A stretch of DNA of 64,000 bases from an uncultured Sphingobacteriaceae bacterium. GTDB lineage: Bacteria > Bacteroidota > Bacteroidia > Sphingobacteriales > Sphingobacteriaceae. The notes beneath the pieces are model-generated. The model saw only the letters and a program-made list of their open reading frames with translations, was not told where the DNA came from and did not search any database. The stretch spans positions 13,309 through 77,308 of the forward strand of contig CAMLLO010000021.1 of the NCBI GenBank assembly GCA_946480915.1, read 5' to 3'. Made by a program: the position numbers and the translations under genes. Each line of letters begins with the position of its first letter. Position 1 is the first letter of the stretch. Shown here one piece after another: positions 46,807 through 55,513 of the stretch.

Positions 46807-47679
46807 TTAATTAGACGTATATACCTCTTTTAGATACTCTGCCAGTGTCGTAGGTTTTCTGCCGAGTAATTTTTCCAGATCTGAAGTATTCGTTTCAAAC
46901 TCGCCTTGTTTTATTGCCTCAGCAAAAGATGCAAACATATCAACATAAGCAGCAGGAACACCGGCTTGAGTTAAGGCAGACTTATATTCATCTGCACTGG
47001 GACTGGTGTAGGAAATTGGCTTTCCCGCAATTTGGCTAAGTACTTCGGCGACAGAATTGAAAGAAACATTTTCAGTATTGGAAATACCATATTCTTTACC
47101 CTCATGTCCTTCCCCGGTTAAAACAACAGCGGCTGCTTCGGCCATATCGGCTCTAGTTGCAAAAGCAGCTTTGGTTTCGCCAGCAGGCCAATAAATCCCA
47201 GTTTCGAGTACTTTATCTCCAATAAATACAGGAATAAAATCCATGTAAAGATTGTTCCTGAAAATTGTATAAGGAATTCCGGAGTTTCTAATTAGCGCAT
47301 CAGTCTCAAGATGTGCTTTAGCAATAAATGCAATTGGCGAGCTTTCTGTATCGTTTTTACGCTCAAAACTTGTGTACAGAATGTACTTTACACCCGCTTC
47401 TTTAGCTGCATTTACTGCGTTCGCTTGCTGCAAGCTGCGATCTTCAATATCACTACTTGAAACAAGTAAAAGTTTATCAACTCCTTTGAAGGCATTTACT
47501 AAAGTATCGTATTGCAAGTAATCACCAATTTTTACAACAACACCTTTTGATTTCAAATCCGCTGCTTTGGCCTCATCTCTTACTAATGCAGCAATGTTGC
47601 CGGAAGGTATTCCTTTTGCTATTAAAAAATCTATTACCGCTTTTCCAAAATGGCCTGTAGCTCCTGTTACTAAAATCAT
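46807..47679 (-). CDS. NAD(P)H-binding quinone oxidoreductase, QorB/NmrA type
   Basis: 290 residues, an atypical short-chain dehydrogenase. The nucleotide motif is ILVTGATGHFGKAVIDFL at the start, with ALVRDEAKA after strand two and LLLVSSSDIEDR. YILYTSFERKND replaces the usual YxxxK. AFATRADMAEAAAVVLTGEGHEGKEY is characteristic of the QorB/NmrA-like family (quinone or azoreductase-type activity with NADPH). It is divergent from an HxlR regulator across a palindromic operator, so it is very likely that regulator's target. Confidence 0.87.
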   Translation of the reverse strand: MILVTGATGHFGKAVIDFLIAKGIPSGNIAALVRDEAKAADLKSKGVVVKIGDYLQYDTLVNAFKGVDKLLLVSSSDIEDRSLQQANAVNAAKEAGVKYILYTSFERKNDTESSPIAFIAKAHLETDALIRNSGIPYTIFRNNLYMDFIPVFIGDKVLETGIYWPAGETKAAFATRADMAEAAAVVLTGEGHEGKEYGISNTENVSFNSVAEVLSQIAGKPISYTSPSADEYKSALTQAGVPAAYVDMFASFAEAIKQGEFETNTSDLEKLLGRKPTTLAEYLKEVYTSN

Positions 47680-47707
47680 ATTCTAAAATTTAAATTATTT
47701 GATGAAG

Positions 47708-47715
47708 CAAAAGTA
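47708..47715 (-). promoter_or_regulatory. Predicted -7 box of the QorB-like gene
   Basis: TACTTTTG on the minus strand fits TAnnTTTG, about 29 bp before the ATG at 47679. The large palindrome begins 30 bp upstream of the box. Confidence 0.5.
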
Positions 47716-47725
47716 TTGTATATTT

Positions 47726-47776
47726 GATATACATTATATAGCGATATACTAAAGTATAGCGCTATACTTTAGTATA
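47726..47776. promoter_or_regulatory. HxlR operator: 32-bp perfect palindrome plus half-site
   Basis: 47745-47760 and 47761-47776 are exact reverse complements (arms TATACTAAAGTATAGC and its complement), giving an uninterrupted 32-bp dyad. GATATAC occurs at 47726-47732 and again at 47743-47749. The whole lies between divergent genes, 24 bp before hxlR. GTATA/TATAC half-sites suit the winged-helix dimer of HxlR regulators. Confidence 0.82.
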
Positions 47777-47799
47777 CTAGCAAGAGATTTTTAATATCA

Positions 47800-48162
47800 A
47801 TGGAAAAAGTAATGAGTTTTAAGGAAGCAAAATCCTGTCCGATTCAATTTGTATTGGCTGTAAACGATACCCTAAATGTTCTAAGTGGAAAGTGGAAATT
47901 GCCGATAATCGGCACCCTGCTTTTCGACAAAAAACGTTTTACCGAAATACAGCGAAACATTCCGAAAATCACCCCGCGCATGTTATCAAAAGAGCTGAAA
48001 GACTTGGAAATGAACGGAATGGTTAAACGGACCGTTTACGACACCCTCCCTGTTACTGTTGAGTATGAGCTTACCCCCTCGGCAAAATCTCTGGGAGAAG
48101 TATTGGATATAATGGTTGAATGGGGATTAAAGCACCGGGAAGCAGTTATTGCAAATAAATAA
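47800..48162 (+). CDS. HxlR-family transcriptional regulator
   Basis: 120 residues, a winged helix-turn-helix. The family core is CPIQFVLAVNDTLNVLSGKWKLPIIGTLLFDKKRFTEIQRNIPKITPRMLSKELKDLEMNGMVKR, with the recognition helix in ITPRMLSKELKDLE and a wing at TVEYELTPSAKSL. Cys residue 11 or so (SCPIQF) matches the redox-sensing Cys seen in several HxlR/HypR members. It should repress or activate the divergent oxidoreductase in response to electrophiles or quinones. The start may instead be ATG 47812. Confidence 0.92.
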   Translation: MEKVMSFKEAKSCPIQFVLAVNDTLNVLSGKWKLPIIGTLLFDKKRFTEIQRNIPKITPRMLSKELKDLEMNGMVKRTVYDTLPVTVEYELTPSAKSLGEVLDIMVEWGLKHREAVIANK

Positions 48163-48211
48163 AACCTTGTTCAAAGAATTCCATTAATTTAAGCGCTCTA
48201 ATATATTTAAT

Positions 48212-48988
48212 ATGCCTGCAATACATCTAGTTAATTGGAATGTTAATGGTCTGCGTTCGATCTGTAAAAAGGATTTTGTAAAAGACATTCAAACAATGGA
48301 TCCTGATATTTTATGTTTACAGGAAACAAAAGCCAGCTTAGAAGAGGTTAAATCCTTGTGTGAATTACTTCCCAAGTATAAAGCGTACGTGAATTCATCT
48401 AAAGCCCGAAAAGGCTATTCAGGCACGGCCATTCTTAGCAAGATGGAACCATTGGGTATAAGTTTCGATATGAACATTGAAGAGCATGATCAGGAGGGTC
48501 GGGTGATCACTGCAGAATATGAGAAATTTTTCCTGATAACCGTTTATGCTCCGAATTCCGGCGAAGGTTTGAAGCGCCTCGATTATCGGGAAAAATGGGA
48601 TACTGAATTTAGAAATTACGTTGCCGGACTGAATAAAATTAAACCTGTTATTATAGCCGGAGATTTAAATGTGGCACATAAAGAGATTGATATCGCACGG
48701 GCGAAGGAGAATTATAATAAATCTGCCGGATATACCCAACGTGAGATAGATAGTTTCGATAAGCTGTTAAATTTAGGTCTGACAGATAGTTTCCGTCATT
48801 TGCATCCTGAAGACATTAAATACACCTATTGGAATCAGTTATTTAACGCGCGGGCACGAAACCGTGGCTGGAGAATTGATTATTTTCTGGTAGATAATTC
48901 CATAATGTCGCTAGTAAAAGAAGCACTGATCTACAATGAATACCTGGGTTCGGATCACTGTCCGGTTGCGCTGATACTGGAAATTTGA
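48212..48988 (+). CDS. xth: Exodeoxyribonuclease III
   Basis: 258 residues of the ExoIII/APE family. Motifs in order: LVNWNVNGLRS, DILCLQETKAS (metal Glu), FFLITVYAPNSGEG, the catalytic IIAGDLNVAH (Asp, Asn), YTYWNQLFNARARNRGWRIDYFLVD, and SDHCPVAL with the final Asp-His pair. It cuts at abasic sites and degrades 3' ends in base excision repair. It is monocistronic by spacing. Confidence 0.95.
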   Translation: MPAIHLVNWNVNGLRSICKKDFVKDIQTMDPDILCLQETKASLEEVKSLCELLPKYKAYVNSSKARKGYSGTAILSKMEPLGISFDMNIEEHDQEGRVITAEYEKFFLITVYAPNSGEGLKRLDYREKWDTEFRNYVAGLNKIKPVIIAGDLNVAHKEIDIARAKENYNKSAGYTQREIDSFDKLLNLGLTDSFRHLHPEDIKYTYWNQLFNARARNRGWRIDYFLVDNSIMSLVKEALIYNEYLGSDHCPVALILEI

Positions 48989-49067
48989 TTCAGGCCTATC
49001 AACCCAAAATCACAAGATCCTACAATAGTTAGTAAACTATCTACATAAAACAAGCTATTTACTCCAC

Positions 49068-49075
49068 TAGCTTTG
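49068..49075 (+). promoter_or_regulatory. Predicted -7 box of the pectate lyase gene
   Basis: TAGCTTTG fits TAnnTTTG. It overlaps the in-frame TTG at 49073, which supports ATG 49100 as the start. Confidence 0.5.
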
Positions 49076-49099
49076 AGTCGAGATTTAAATTTCCATTCA

Positions 49100-50500
49100 A
49101 TGTCAGCTATAAAGAACCTTTGTGTTGCAAGTATTTCTCTTTTGCTATTCTCTTATACTGCCCGGGCACAACAAATAGCTTTTCCCGGTGCCGAAGGTTA
49201 CGGCAAATTTACCACCGGAGGCAGAGGCGGCAGAGTTGTTGAAGTAACTAATCTGAATGGAGATGAATCGCCGGGAAGCTTACGGGCTGCTCTAGCGACT
49301 CCCGGAAATGATCCTATAACTATCGTTTTCCGAACTTCGGGTAACATTAGTCTGACCAAAGGACAGGTAAAAGTCGGACGCTCAAACATGACCATTGCAG
49401 GGCAAACCGCACCCGGCGACGGAATTTGCATTAAAAACGGATATCTAAAATTTAACGGAAGTAACCTGATCATACGGTATATGAGATTCAGGCCCGGCGA
49501 CGAGGCTGGATTAAGCGATCTCTCCAGCCTGGGTAATGAAAACTCTAAAAATATTATTATAGACCATTGTTCTTTAAGCTGGTCCAATGAAGAAAGTCAT
49601 ACCTGCTACGATAATAAGTACGTCACCGTACAATGGTGTATATTAAGTGAAAGCTTGTATAGCTCGTTTGACTCAAAGGGTGCCAGAAGCTATGCCTCGC
49701 AATGGGGAGGGCAGTATGCATCCTATCATCACAACCTAATTGCGAATAATGTTAGTCGCTCGCCACGTGTTAATGGCGCCCGATCGCATGACACGATAGC
49801 GTTGTGTGATTATCGTAACAACGTTATTTATAATTGGGGAAAATCAGGAGCTGTTTATGGCGGTGAGTTGGAAGTGAATTCGCCCGATGCCAAATGCAAT
49901 ATAAATTGGGTGAATAATTATTACAAACCCGGTCCAGCTACCTCTTCTACCCTTTTCTTCGCTGCTCCTTCCTACGAAACGCACAAAGGCGCTGCCAAAG
50001 GATATGCAAAATGGTTTTTTTCAGGGAACTATATGGAGCGAGCAAATAACCTATTGAATAAAGATAACTGGGAAGGTGTTGATGTAAGTAAAGTAGGATC
50101 TGCAAGCAACATCAAAGCGGAGAATGAATTTGAAGTTGATAAACCAATTACCGAGTCAGCGAAGGATGCGTATAAATCTGTGCTCGCAAAAGCAGGCGCA
50201 ATATTTCCTGTAAGAGATGCCATAGACACCCGGGTTATTAATGAGGTTTCCGGAAAAGCAAAGCCGCGAGGCAGCGGCGTATACGGAAAGAGCAAAGGAA
50301 TTATTGACTCGCAAAAAAGTATTGGCGGCTGGCCTGAGTTGAAAACGAAAACCCCGCCTTTAGATTCTGATCATGATGGAATGCCGGATGATTGGGAAAA
50401 GAAAAATAGCCTTGATCCAAAAAACCCGAGGGATGGAAATACGCTTGCAAAAGATAGATATACCATGCTAGAAAAATATCTGAATGGATTGGTTCAATAA
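49100..50500 (+). CDS. Pectate lyase-like secreted polysaccharide lyase (PL1 type)
   Basis: 466 residues from ATG 49100. Signal peptide to about residue 23 (ASISLLLFSYTARAQ). The right-handed beta-helix domain begins AFPGAEGYGKFTTGGRGGRVVEVTNLNGDESPGSLRAAL, a signature of Bacteroidota pectate lyases, and contains NIIIDHCSLSWSNEE and SRSPRVNGARSHD, where Arg and the Asp/Glu calcium ligands act. The C-terminus has a DSDHDGMPDDWEKKN calcium-binding segment. It cleaves polygalacturonate by beta-elimination outside the cell. No SusCD pair is adjacent. Confidence 0.88.
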   Translation: MSAIKNLCVASISLLLFSYTARAQQIAFPGAEGYGKFTTGGRGGRVVEVTNLNGDESPGSLRAALATPGNDPITIVFRTSGNISLTKGQVKVGRSNMTIAGQTAPGDGICIKNGYLKFNGSNLIIRYMRFRPGDEAGLSDLSSLGNENSKNIIIDHCSLSWSNEESHTCYDNKYVTVQWCILSESLYSSFDSKGARSYASQWGGQYASYHHNLIANNVSRSPRVNGARSHDTIALCDYRNNVIYNWGKSGAVYGGELEVNSPDAKCNINWVNNYYKPGPATSSTLFFAAPSYETHKGAAKGYAKWFFSGNYMERANNLLNKDNWEGVDVSKVGSASNIKAENEFEVDKPITESAKDAYKSVLAKAGAIFPVRDAIDTRVINEVSGKAKPRGSGVYGKSKGIIDSQKSIGGWPELKTKTPPLDSDHDGMPDDWEKKNSLDPKNPRDGNTLAKDRYTMLEKYLNGLVQ

Positions 50501-50537
50501 TTTCCCTTTAGATATCGATTTTTTCCTTCTTCCAATC

Positions 50538-50936
50538 CTAGTTTTCCGCCGCACCTAACTTTTTTATGGGCGTAGTATAATTGTATGGAAATTTCGGATC
50601 AAGCTTGGCTATAAGGATTTTTGAATTTGTTTTTGGCTTTGCAATTGGCATATTATAATGATACCGAAAATTACCAGCAGCTTGTTTCAGAACGATTTCT
50701 TCATGCTTATTTAATAATCTCGTCGGCAAGTGAGATTGAAAAGGAAAAGTTGTATCGGCTTCAGCCGGAAGTATGGAAGTTATTTTGAAATTTTGTTTCA
50801 ATATCGCTGAATCAAGATTATGATAAGATTTTGTGTCAGCCGTGTTGAATCTAAGCTTAACAGATTCCTGAGCTAATGATGCTGAGGAGCTTAAAATTGT
50901 AAGTAAAAAGGCCAGAATTTGGAGGTTCGTTCTCAT
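50538..50936 (-). CDS. Hypothetical secreted protein
   Basis: 132 residues. The signal peptide ends near SASLAQ (about residue 23). The mature part lacks cysteines and has Pro/Lys-rich stretches (MPIAKPKTNSKILIAKLDPKFPYNY), suggesting an extended periplasmic protein. No domain is recognised. It lies 60 bp after truA on the same strand. Confidence 0.6.
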   Translation of the reverse strand: MRTNLQILAFLLTILSSSASLAQESVKLRFNTADTKSYHNLDSAILKQNFKITSILPAEADTTFPFQSHLPTRLLNKHEEIVLKQAAGNFRYHYNMPIAKPKTNSKILIAKLDPKFPYNYTTPIKKLGAAEN

Positions 50937-50996
50937 TTTTAGGATCTTGATAGAACATAAAAGTACGAGAAAAATATTTTAATCTACAATAGAGAC

Positions 50997-51773
50997 CTAC
51001 CATTTTAATAAGAAATCAGGCTTGGCTTTTAAGTCGAGATAAGGATAAGTTACCTTAGATAAATACAATCCCTGCGGATAAGCAGGTTCAAGTCTTAAAG
51101 GAGTTTTTTTATGAATGAGATAACTTTCGAACTCACCCAAACTTAAGCTCCCTTCCCCTATCTTCAAAAGCTTTCCCACTAAAATACGAATCATTCGGCC
51201 TAAAAAACGATTCGAAGATATTTGAAAACGAAACCTGTCTCCGCTTGAATTGGCATAAAACTGTGCTGACGAAACATGACAAATAGTATGGTCGTTTTTA
51301 TCCGGCGATTTGCAGAAAGCAGCATAGTCGTTATATAACGGAAGAATCTCGGCAGCCCGGTTCATCTTTTCCAGATCTAATTCCTTTCCGGGATACAGAG
51401 AACTGAACCCATGCAAAAAAGGATCTTTATAGGTATGAATAAAGTAATCATATTGGCGCTGAATCGCGTCAAAACGGGCATGTGGCAAACCCACCATCGG
51501 GATGATATCAAATATTGCGATATCGGGTGGCAACACTTTATTGATCCGGAACTTCAAATCGAAATTCCATTCTTCTTTAAAATCTGCATGAAAAAAGAAC
51601 TGGCTTGCATGCACCCCTGCGTCCGTACGTCCGCAGCCATTAATCTTAACCGGAGTTTTAAAAATCTGACTAAGGGCCGCTTCAATAAGTTGCTGAACAG
51701 TTATCACATTTGCATGCTTTTGCCAGCCGCAGTAATTTGCTCCGTTGTAACCTATATGAAAGAAATAGCGCAA
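50997..51773 (-). CDS. truA: tRNA pseudouridine synthase A
   Basis: 258 residues. Converts U38-U40 of tRNA anticodon stems to pseudouridine. The catalytic motif is INGCGRTDAGVHASQFFFH (nucleophile Asp), with FHIGYNGANYCGWQKH at the start and FLGRMIRILVGKLLKIGEG near the end. The only possible start is TTG at 51773, as no in-frame ATG or GTG lies nearby. A predicted -7 box is 20 bp upstream. Confidence 0.94.
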   Translation of the reverse strand: MRYFFHIGYNGANYCGWQKHANVITVQQLIEAALSQIFKTPVKINGCGRTDAGVHASQFFFHADFKEEWNFDLKFRINKVLPPDIAIFDIIPMVGLPHARFDAIQRQYDYFIHTYKDPFLHGFSSLYPGKELDLEKMNRAAEILPLYNDYAAFCKSPDKNDHTICHVSSAQFYANSSGDRFRFQISSNRFLGRMIRILVGKLLKIGEGSLSLGEFESYLIHKKTPLRLEPAYPQGLYLSKVTYPYLDLKAKPDFLLKW

Positions 51774-51792
51774 TTGGTTGTATATTTTGCTG

Positions 51793-51800
51793 CAAAGATA
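51793..51800 (-). promoter_or_regulatory. Predicted -7 box of truA
   Basis: TATCTTTG on the minus strand fits TAnnTTTG, 20 bp before the TTG start at 51773. Confidence 0.45.
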
Positions 51801-51826
51801 AGTTGTGCATTTAGCTTAACAGCCTG

Positions 51827-51908
51827 CCATCTTGAATTTATTTCAGGATCTTAAAGCGGTACCAGGCTGCCAGGCAGGTGCGAGATGCTGAAACAATTTG
51901 AGCATGAT
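51827..51908. repeat. REP-like imperfect palindromic repeat
   Basis: A left arm (51827-51852, core CTTGAATTTATTTCAGGATC) and a right arm (51882-51908, core GAGATGCTGAAACAATTT) are imperfect reverse complements around a GC-rich centre. I recall similar CATCCTGAA-TTTCAGGATCT elements as dispersed intergenic repeats in Sphingobacteriaceae. It lies between divergent truA and an EamA gene. Confidence 0.6.
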
Positions 51909-52024
51909 AAGACACCCTCCTGAAAAGACTTCACGATTCAAAATCACAAACATCTCCCAAAAAAAATCTATCATGAGGTCAAATCACCAAAAAAACTTCA
52001 CATTTGCGCCGGTTCGATTAATTC

Positions 52025-52978
52025 ATGAAAAAAACAAAGCAACCATTAACACTTATAGGATTCAGCATTGCTTTAATTGGCGCGATTTTGTTTTCAACAA
52101 AGGCAATCATGGTAAAACTGGCCTTTGCCCAAATAAAAGTTGATGCCCTTTCGCTACTCACGCTTCGTATGATTTTTTCGCTGCCTTTTTATCTCATTGC
52201 AGCTTTTATGATTAGCAAAAAAGAGGGCGATGTAAAAATGACTGACAAACAGTGGCTGTACATTGTTCTTCTGGGCTTGTTTGGATATTACCTCAGCAGT
52301 CTGTTTGACTTCATTGGCCTTCAGTATATTTCGGCTGGTCTTGAGCGGTTGATACTATTTCTGTATCCCACGTTCGTGGTATTCATCAACGCAATTATTT
52401 ACAAGCAAAGAATTAACCGGAACCAGAAAATCGCTCTGTTACTAACCTATACAGGTATTGCTTTAGCTTATTTTGGCGAATTAAACATAGACACTACAAA
52501 TCCGAACTTGTTCGCTGGCAGTTTGCTCATTGTTGTTTGTGCTATCACTTATTCCATCTATATAGTAGGTAGTGGCAGAATGATCCCACAAATCGGAGCG
52601 GCAAAGTTTACAGCCTATGCTATGCTTTCGGCCACTGCAGGTATATTTTTACATTTTCTACTGTTGGGCAAATTCAACATTCTGGTGCAAAGTAATGAAC
52701 TGTTGTGGTATGGTTTGTTATTGGCAATTGTGGCTACTGTAATTCCAAGCTTTATGCTTTCGAGTGCCTTAAAAAAGATCGGTTCAAACAACGTAGCAAT
52801 TATTTCAAGCATAGGCCCGGTATCAACCATTATACAGGCACATTACTTTTTAGGTGAAGAAATTTTTGCAGCACAAATAATAGGAACCGTACTGGTGGTA
52901 GCAGGTGTGTTATTATTAAGTGTAAAAAGAGAGAGAAAAGAGCCCGCGAATGAGCAAGAACTCAGCGTCAAAGTTTAA
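52025..52978 (+). CDS. EamA/DMT-family transporter
   Basis: 317 residues, ten membrane helices in two five-helix halves of the EamA type. Helix 1 IGFSIALIGAILFSTKAIMVKLAF is followed by DALSLLTLRMIFSLPFY, and the second half ends PVSTIIQAHYFLGEEIFAAQIIGTVLVVAGVLLLS, where Pro and Glu are conserved. DMT carriers export amino acids, metabolites or drugs; the substrate is not predictable. The C-terminal tail is short and charged. A single gene. Confidence 0.9.
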   Translation: MKKTKQPLTLIGFSIALIGAILFSTKAIMVKLAFAQIKVDALSLLTLRMIFSLPFYLIAAFMISKKEGDVKMTDKQWLYIVLLGLFGYYLSSLFDFIGLQYISAGLERLILFLYPTFVVFINAIIYKQRINRNQKIALLLTYTGIALAYFGELNIDTTNPNLFAGSLLIVVCAITYSIYIVGSGRMIPQIGAAKFTAYAMLSATAGIFLHFLLLGKFNILVQSNELLWYGLLLAIVATVIPSFMLSSALKKIGSNNVAIISSIGPVSTIIQAHYFLGEEIFAAQIIGTVLVVAGVLLLSVKRERKEPANEQELSVKV

Positions 52979-53104
52979 GCTTCAGATCGTGTTTTCTCAA
53001 ACAACAGCTAATATGCAATAAGTCGCATTTCACCTTAAAATTGTCGTTTACTGCCTGCCCCGCTTCTCTTAAATCATCCTAAATTAGAGTATAAATCACC
53101 TACA

Positions 53105-53515
53105 ATGGAACGTTTCACTCTAACTGATAACATAAAGGTATTTTGTATGCCTGCAAAATCTTTCCCGGAAGGTATTTTAGAAGCCCACCAAACCTTACAT
53201 GCATTGGTTCCATATTCTCAAAACAGAAAATATTTTGGAATATCGAGACCTGAAAACGGTAACATCGTCTATAAAGCAGCTGCAGAAGAACTTATTGAGG
53301 GGGAATTAAAACAGCACGGACTAGAGGAGTTCACAATTACGGCCGGTGAATACCTGTATATTATTCTAAAGGATTTCATGCAAAATATTCCGGCCATAGG
53401 AAAAGCCTTCAATGAATTGACTTCGCACCCGCATATAGATCCTAACGGATACTGTATAGAATGGTATCTGTCAGATAGAGATGTAAAATGTATGGTTAAA
53501 CTGAAGGAAGGATAA
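53105..53515 (+). CDS. GyrI-like effector-binding domain protein
   Basis: 136 residues. A stand-alone domain resembling the GyrI/AraC-effector fold: KVFCMPAKSFPEGILEAHQTLHAL, then FTITAGEYLYIILKDFMQNIPAIGKAFNEL and a final YCIEWYLSDRDVKCMVKL strand pair in which Glu is at the usual ligand position. No DNA-binding domain is present, so it may bind a small molecule rather than DNA. The fold call rests on pattern only. Confidence 0.6.
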   Translation: MERFTLTDNIKVFCMPAKSFPEGILEAHQTLHALVPYSQNRKYFGISRPENGNIVYKAAAEELIEGELKQHGLEEFTITAGEYLYIILKDFMQNIPAIGKAFNELTSHPHIDPNGYCIEWYLSDRDVKCMVKLKEG

Positions 53516-53665
53516 AAATTCGATTATTGAGATGCATTTTCCCTAAGAATAAACGGTAATTTATTAAATAATACTCCAGAGGATTCTTGAATTGATTTAT
53601 TGTAAAAAAACAGCTCTCAATGGTCTTTTCAGCTATTTTTTAAACAGCAATATCCGATAAATTAA

Positions 53666-55105
53666 CTAGACCTTCACCTTTTTCCAGCTACCTCGATAAA
53701 ACAACCAAAGCGTAAACAATCCCACCGATGTTTCGGAGATAAACACACCCCAAAATACTCCGGACTGCTGCCAGCCAAGTGTTATGGCCAGATAATAGGA
53801 TAAGGGAATTTGTATGAGCCAGAAAAATACGAGATTAATTTTGGTTGGCGTTTGAGTATCGCCAGCACCGTTAAATGCGGATGTGGAAACCATCCACCAG
53901 CCGTACACAAAGTACGAAAATGACAGGATACGCAGCCACTCGGCACCGACGGCTATTACCCTGACATCATCGGTAAAAATGCGCATGAGGTTTTGATTGA
54001 AGAAAAAGTAGACAACGGAAACACATACTAGAAATACCATATTATAGGCACCTGTTTTCCATACGGCAGATTCAGCTCGGTCAGGGTTGCCAGCACCGAG
54101 ATTTTGCCCAACCAGCGTAGCAGCCGCATTTGAGAGTCCCCAGGCCGGCATCATGGTAAACATCATAATACGAATGGCGATGGTTGAACCGGCAACCGCT
54201 TCGCTGCCTACTTCGGCAAGAATACGCATGAGAAAGATCCAGGAGGTCATGGCGACAATCATTTGTCCGATACCACCAAGCGCAGTTCGCAGAATATGGA
54301 GCATACCTTTTACATCCCAACAAAGCTGTGAAAGTTTCACCCGGATGTGCTTGCCTCCATTAAACAGCAGATAAAGCTGAGTTAATACACCTACTCCTCT
54401 GCCAATATTGGTGGCGATGGCTGCGCCTTCTATTCCGAATGCAGGAACGGGCCCCCATCCGAAAATAAGTAAGGGATCCAAAACAATATTGATCCCATTG
54501 GCAATCCAAAGAACACGCATGGCAATGGCGGCATCTCCTGCTCCACGGAAGATGGCGTTGATGACAAATAAAAGCATGATGACCAAATTTCCGCCAAGCA
54601 TCCATTGTGTATAATGATAGCCATTTTCTATTGACCATTGATCGGCGCCCATCAAACTCAACAATTCTTTTGCGAAGAAGATTCCGGTGATTGTAAAGGG
54701 CACCGAAGCTAACAGGGCAAGAATGATGGATTGAATGGCTGAGGTGCCGGCATCTTTTACGTTTTTTTCGCCAATTCTGCGAGCTATAATGGCGGTAACG
54801 GCCATTGCAAGTCCCATAGCAATGGAGTACAGTAAGAATAAGTATGTTTCGGTAAGTCCGACGGTTGCCACGGCGGAGGCTCCAAGCTTGCCGACAAAAT
54901 AGATATCCGCGACGGCAAAAGTTGATTCCATCACGAGTTCCAATATCATAGGTACTGCCAAAAGGAAGATGGCTTTTTTCAGGGGAATTGAAGTATAATC
55001 CGCTTCGGTACCCCGAATGGCATTCTTTAGCTCCTGCCAAATTGAAGTTTTCGGATCAATTACAGTCTTCTCTATTGCAGCATTACTGTTTTCGAGTTCA
55101 TTCAT
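53666..55105 (-). CDS. MATE-family efflux transporter
   Basis: 479 residues, 12 predicted helices in two symmetric bundles. Features include AVPMILELVMESTFAVADIYFVGKLGASAVATVGLTE, IFRGAGDAAIAMRVLW and VGQNLGAGNPDRAESAVWKTG, with FNGAGDTQTPTKIN in the second half. These are the MATE hallmarks. The N-terminal 35 residues are a hydrophilic extension. It exports cationic compounds using a sodium or proton gradient. No MarR or TetR regulator adjoins. Confidence 0.92.
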   Translation of the reverse strand: MNELENSNAAIEKTVIDPKTSIWQELKNAIRGTEADYTSIPLKKAIFLLAVPMILELVMESTFAVADIYFVGKLGASAVATVGLTETYLFLLYSIAMGLAMAVTAIIARRIGEKNVKDAGTSAIQSIILALLASVPFTITGIFFAKELLSLMGADQWSIENGYHYTQWMLGGNLVIMLLFVINAIFRGAGDAAIAMRVLWIANGINIVLDPLLIFGWGPVPAFGIEGAAIATNIGRGVGVLTQLYLLFNGGKHIRVKLSQLCWDVKGMLHILRTALGGIGQMIVAMTSWIFLMRILAEVGSEAVAGSTIAIRIMMFTMMPAWGLSNAAATLVGQNLGAGNPDRAESAVWKTGAYNMVFLVCVSVVYFFFNQNLMRIFTDDVRVIAVGAEWLRILSFSYFVYGWWMVSTSAFNGAGDTQTPTKINLVFFWLIQIPLSYYLAITLGWQQSGVFWGVFISETSVGLFTLWLFYRGSWKKVKV

Positions 55106-55513
55106 GAGTATGTTTTTCGGGTCAGAGGTATATTTAAAGTTGGCGAATTATTCTTTCCGATTTTATTTTTTTTTGATAAAAAGTAAAAGATCTGAACTTA
55201 GTAGACAGGGTACATGGCTTACCATTTCGTAATTACCCTCTCCCGTTTCTATTCGGGCTGGCACCGACCTTTTTGCGACGAGCGCGCCTCCATTGCCGGA
55301 AATATTTTGATATCCGAAGGCTTGTGTGTAAAAATTTGTACGGGCGCTGGTTTTCTGAGACTTGGGAAAGAGCCAGAGTAGACACGCTATGAGCGTTGAT
55401 GACAGAATATGTGAAAGCCTGTGCGAACAAACACCTTTGCGCCGCTTTTTCGTCCTTTTGCAGTCAAAAGAGCCGAGTCAAAATATGTTGAATCAAACTT
55501 GAAGGAGGGAATA
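55106..55513. other. Gene-free, GC-richer spacer of unknown nature
   Basis: 408 bp between the MATE and DUF1456 genes. The part 55240-55470 is visibly richer in GC than its surroundings. It contains CTTTTG-cagt-CAAAAG (near 55455-55475) and a minus-strand frame (55233-55430) with arginine-rich, low-plausibility translation. I recall related arginine-rich translations from intergenic blocks of other Sphingobacteriaceae, so a dispersed repeat is my best guess. Confidence 0.4.

Noticed and set aside
54360..55040. 226-codon minus-strand frame inside the MATE gene
   Set aside because: A shadow frame rich in Cys, His and Arg within a clearly recognised transporter gene.
55233..55430. 65-codon minus-strand frame between the MATE and DUF1456 genes
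   Set aside because: No start better than TTG, very arginine-rich, no domain-like pattern. It is treated as a by-product of a GC-rich repeat block.
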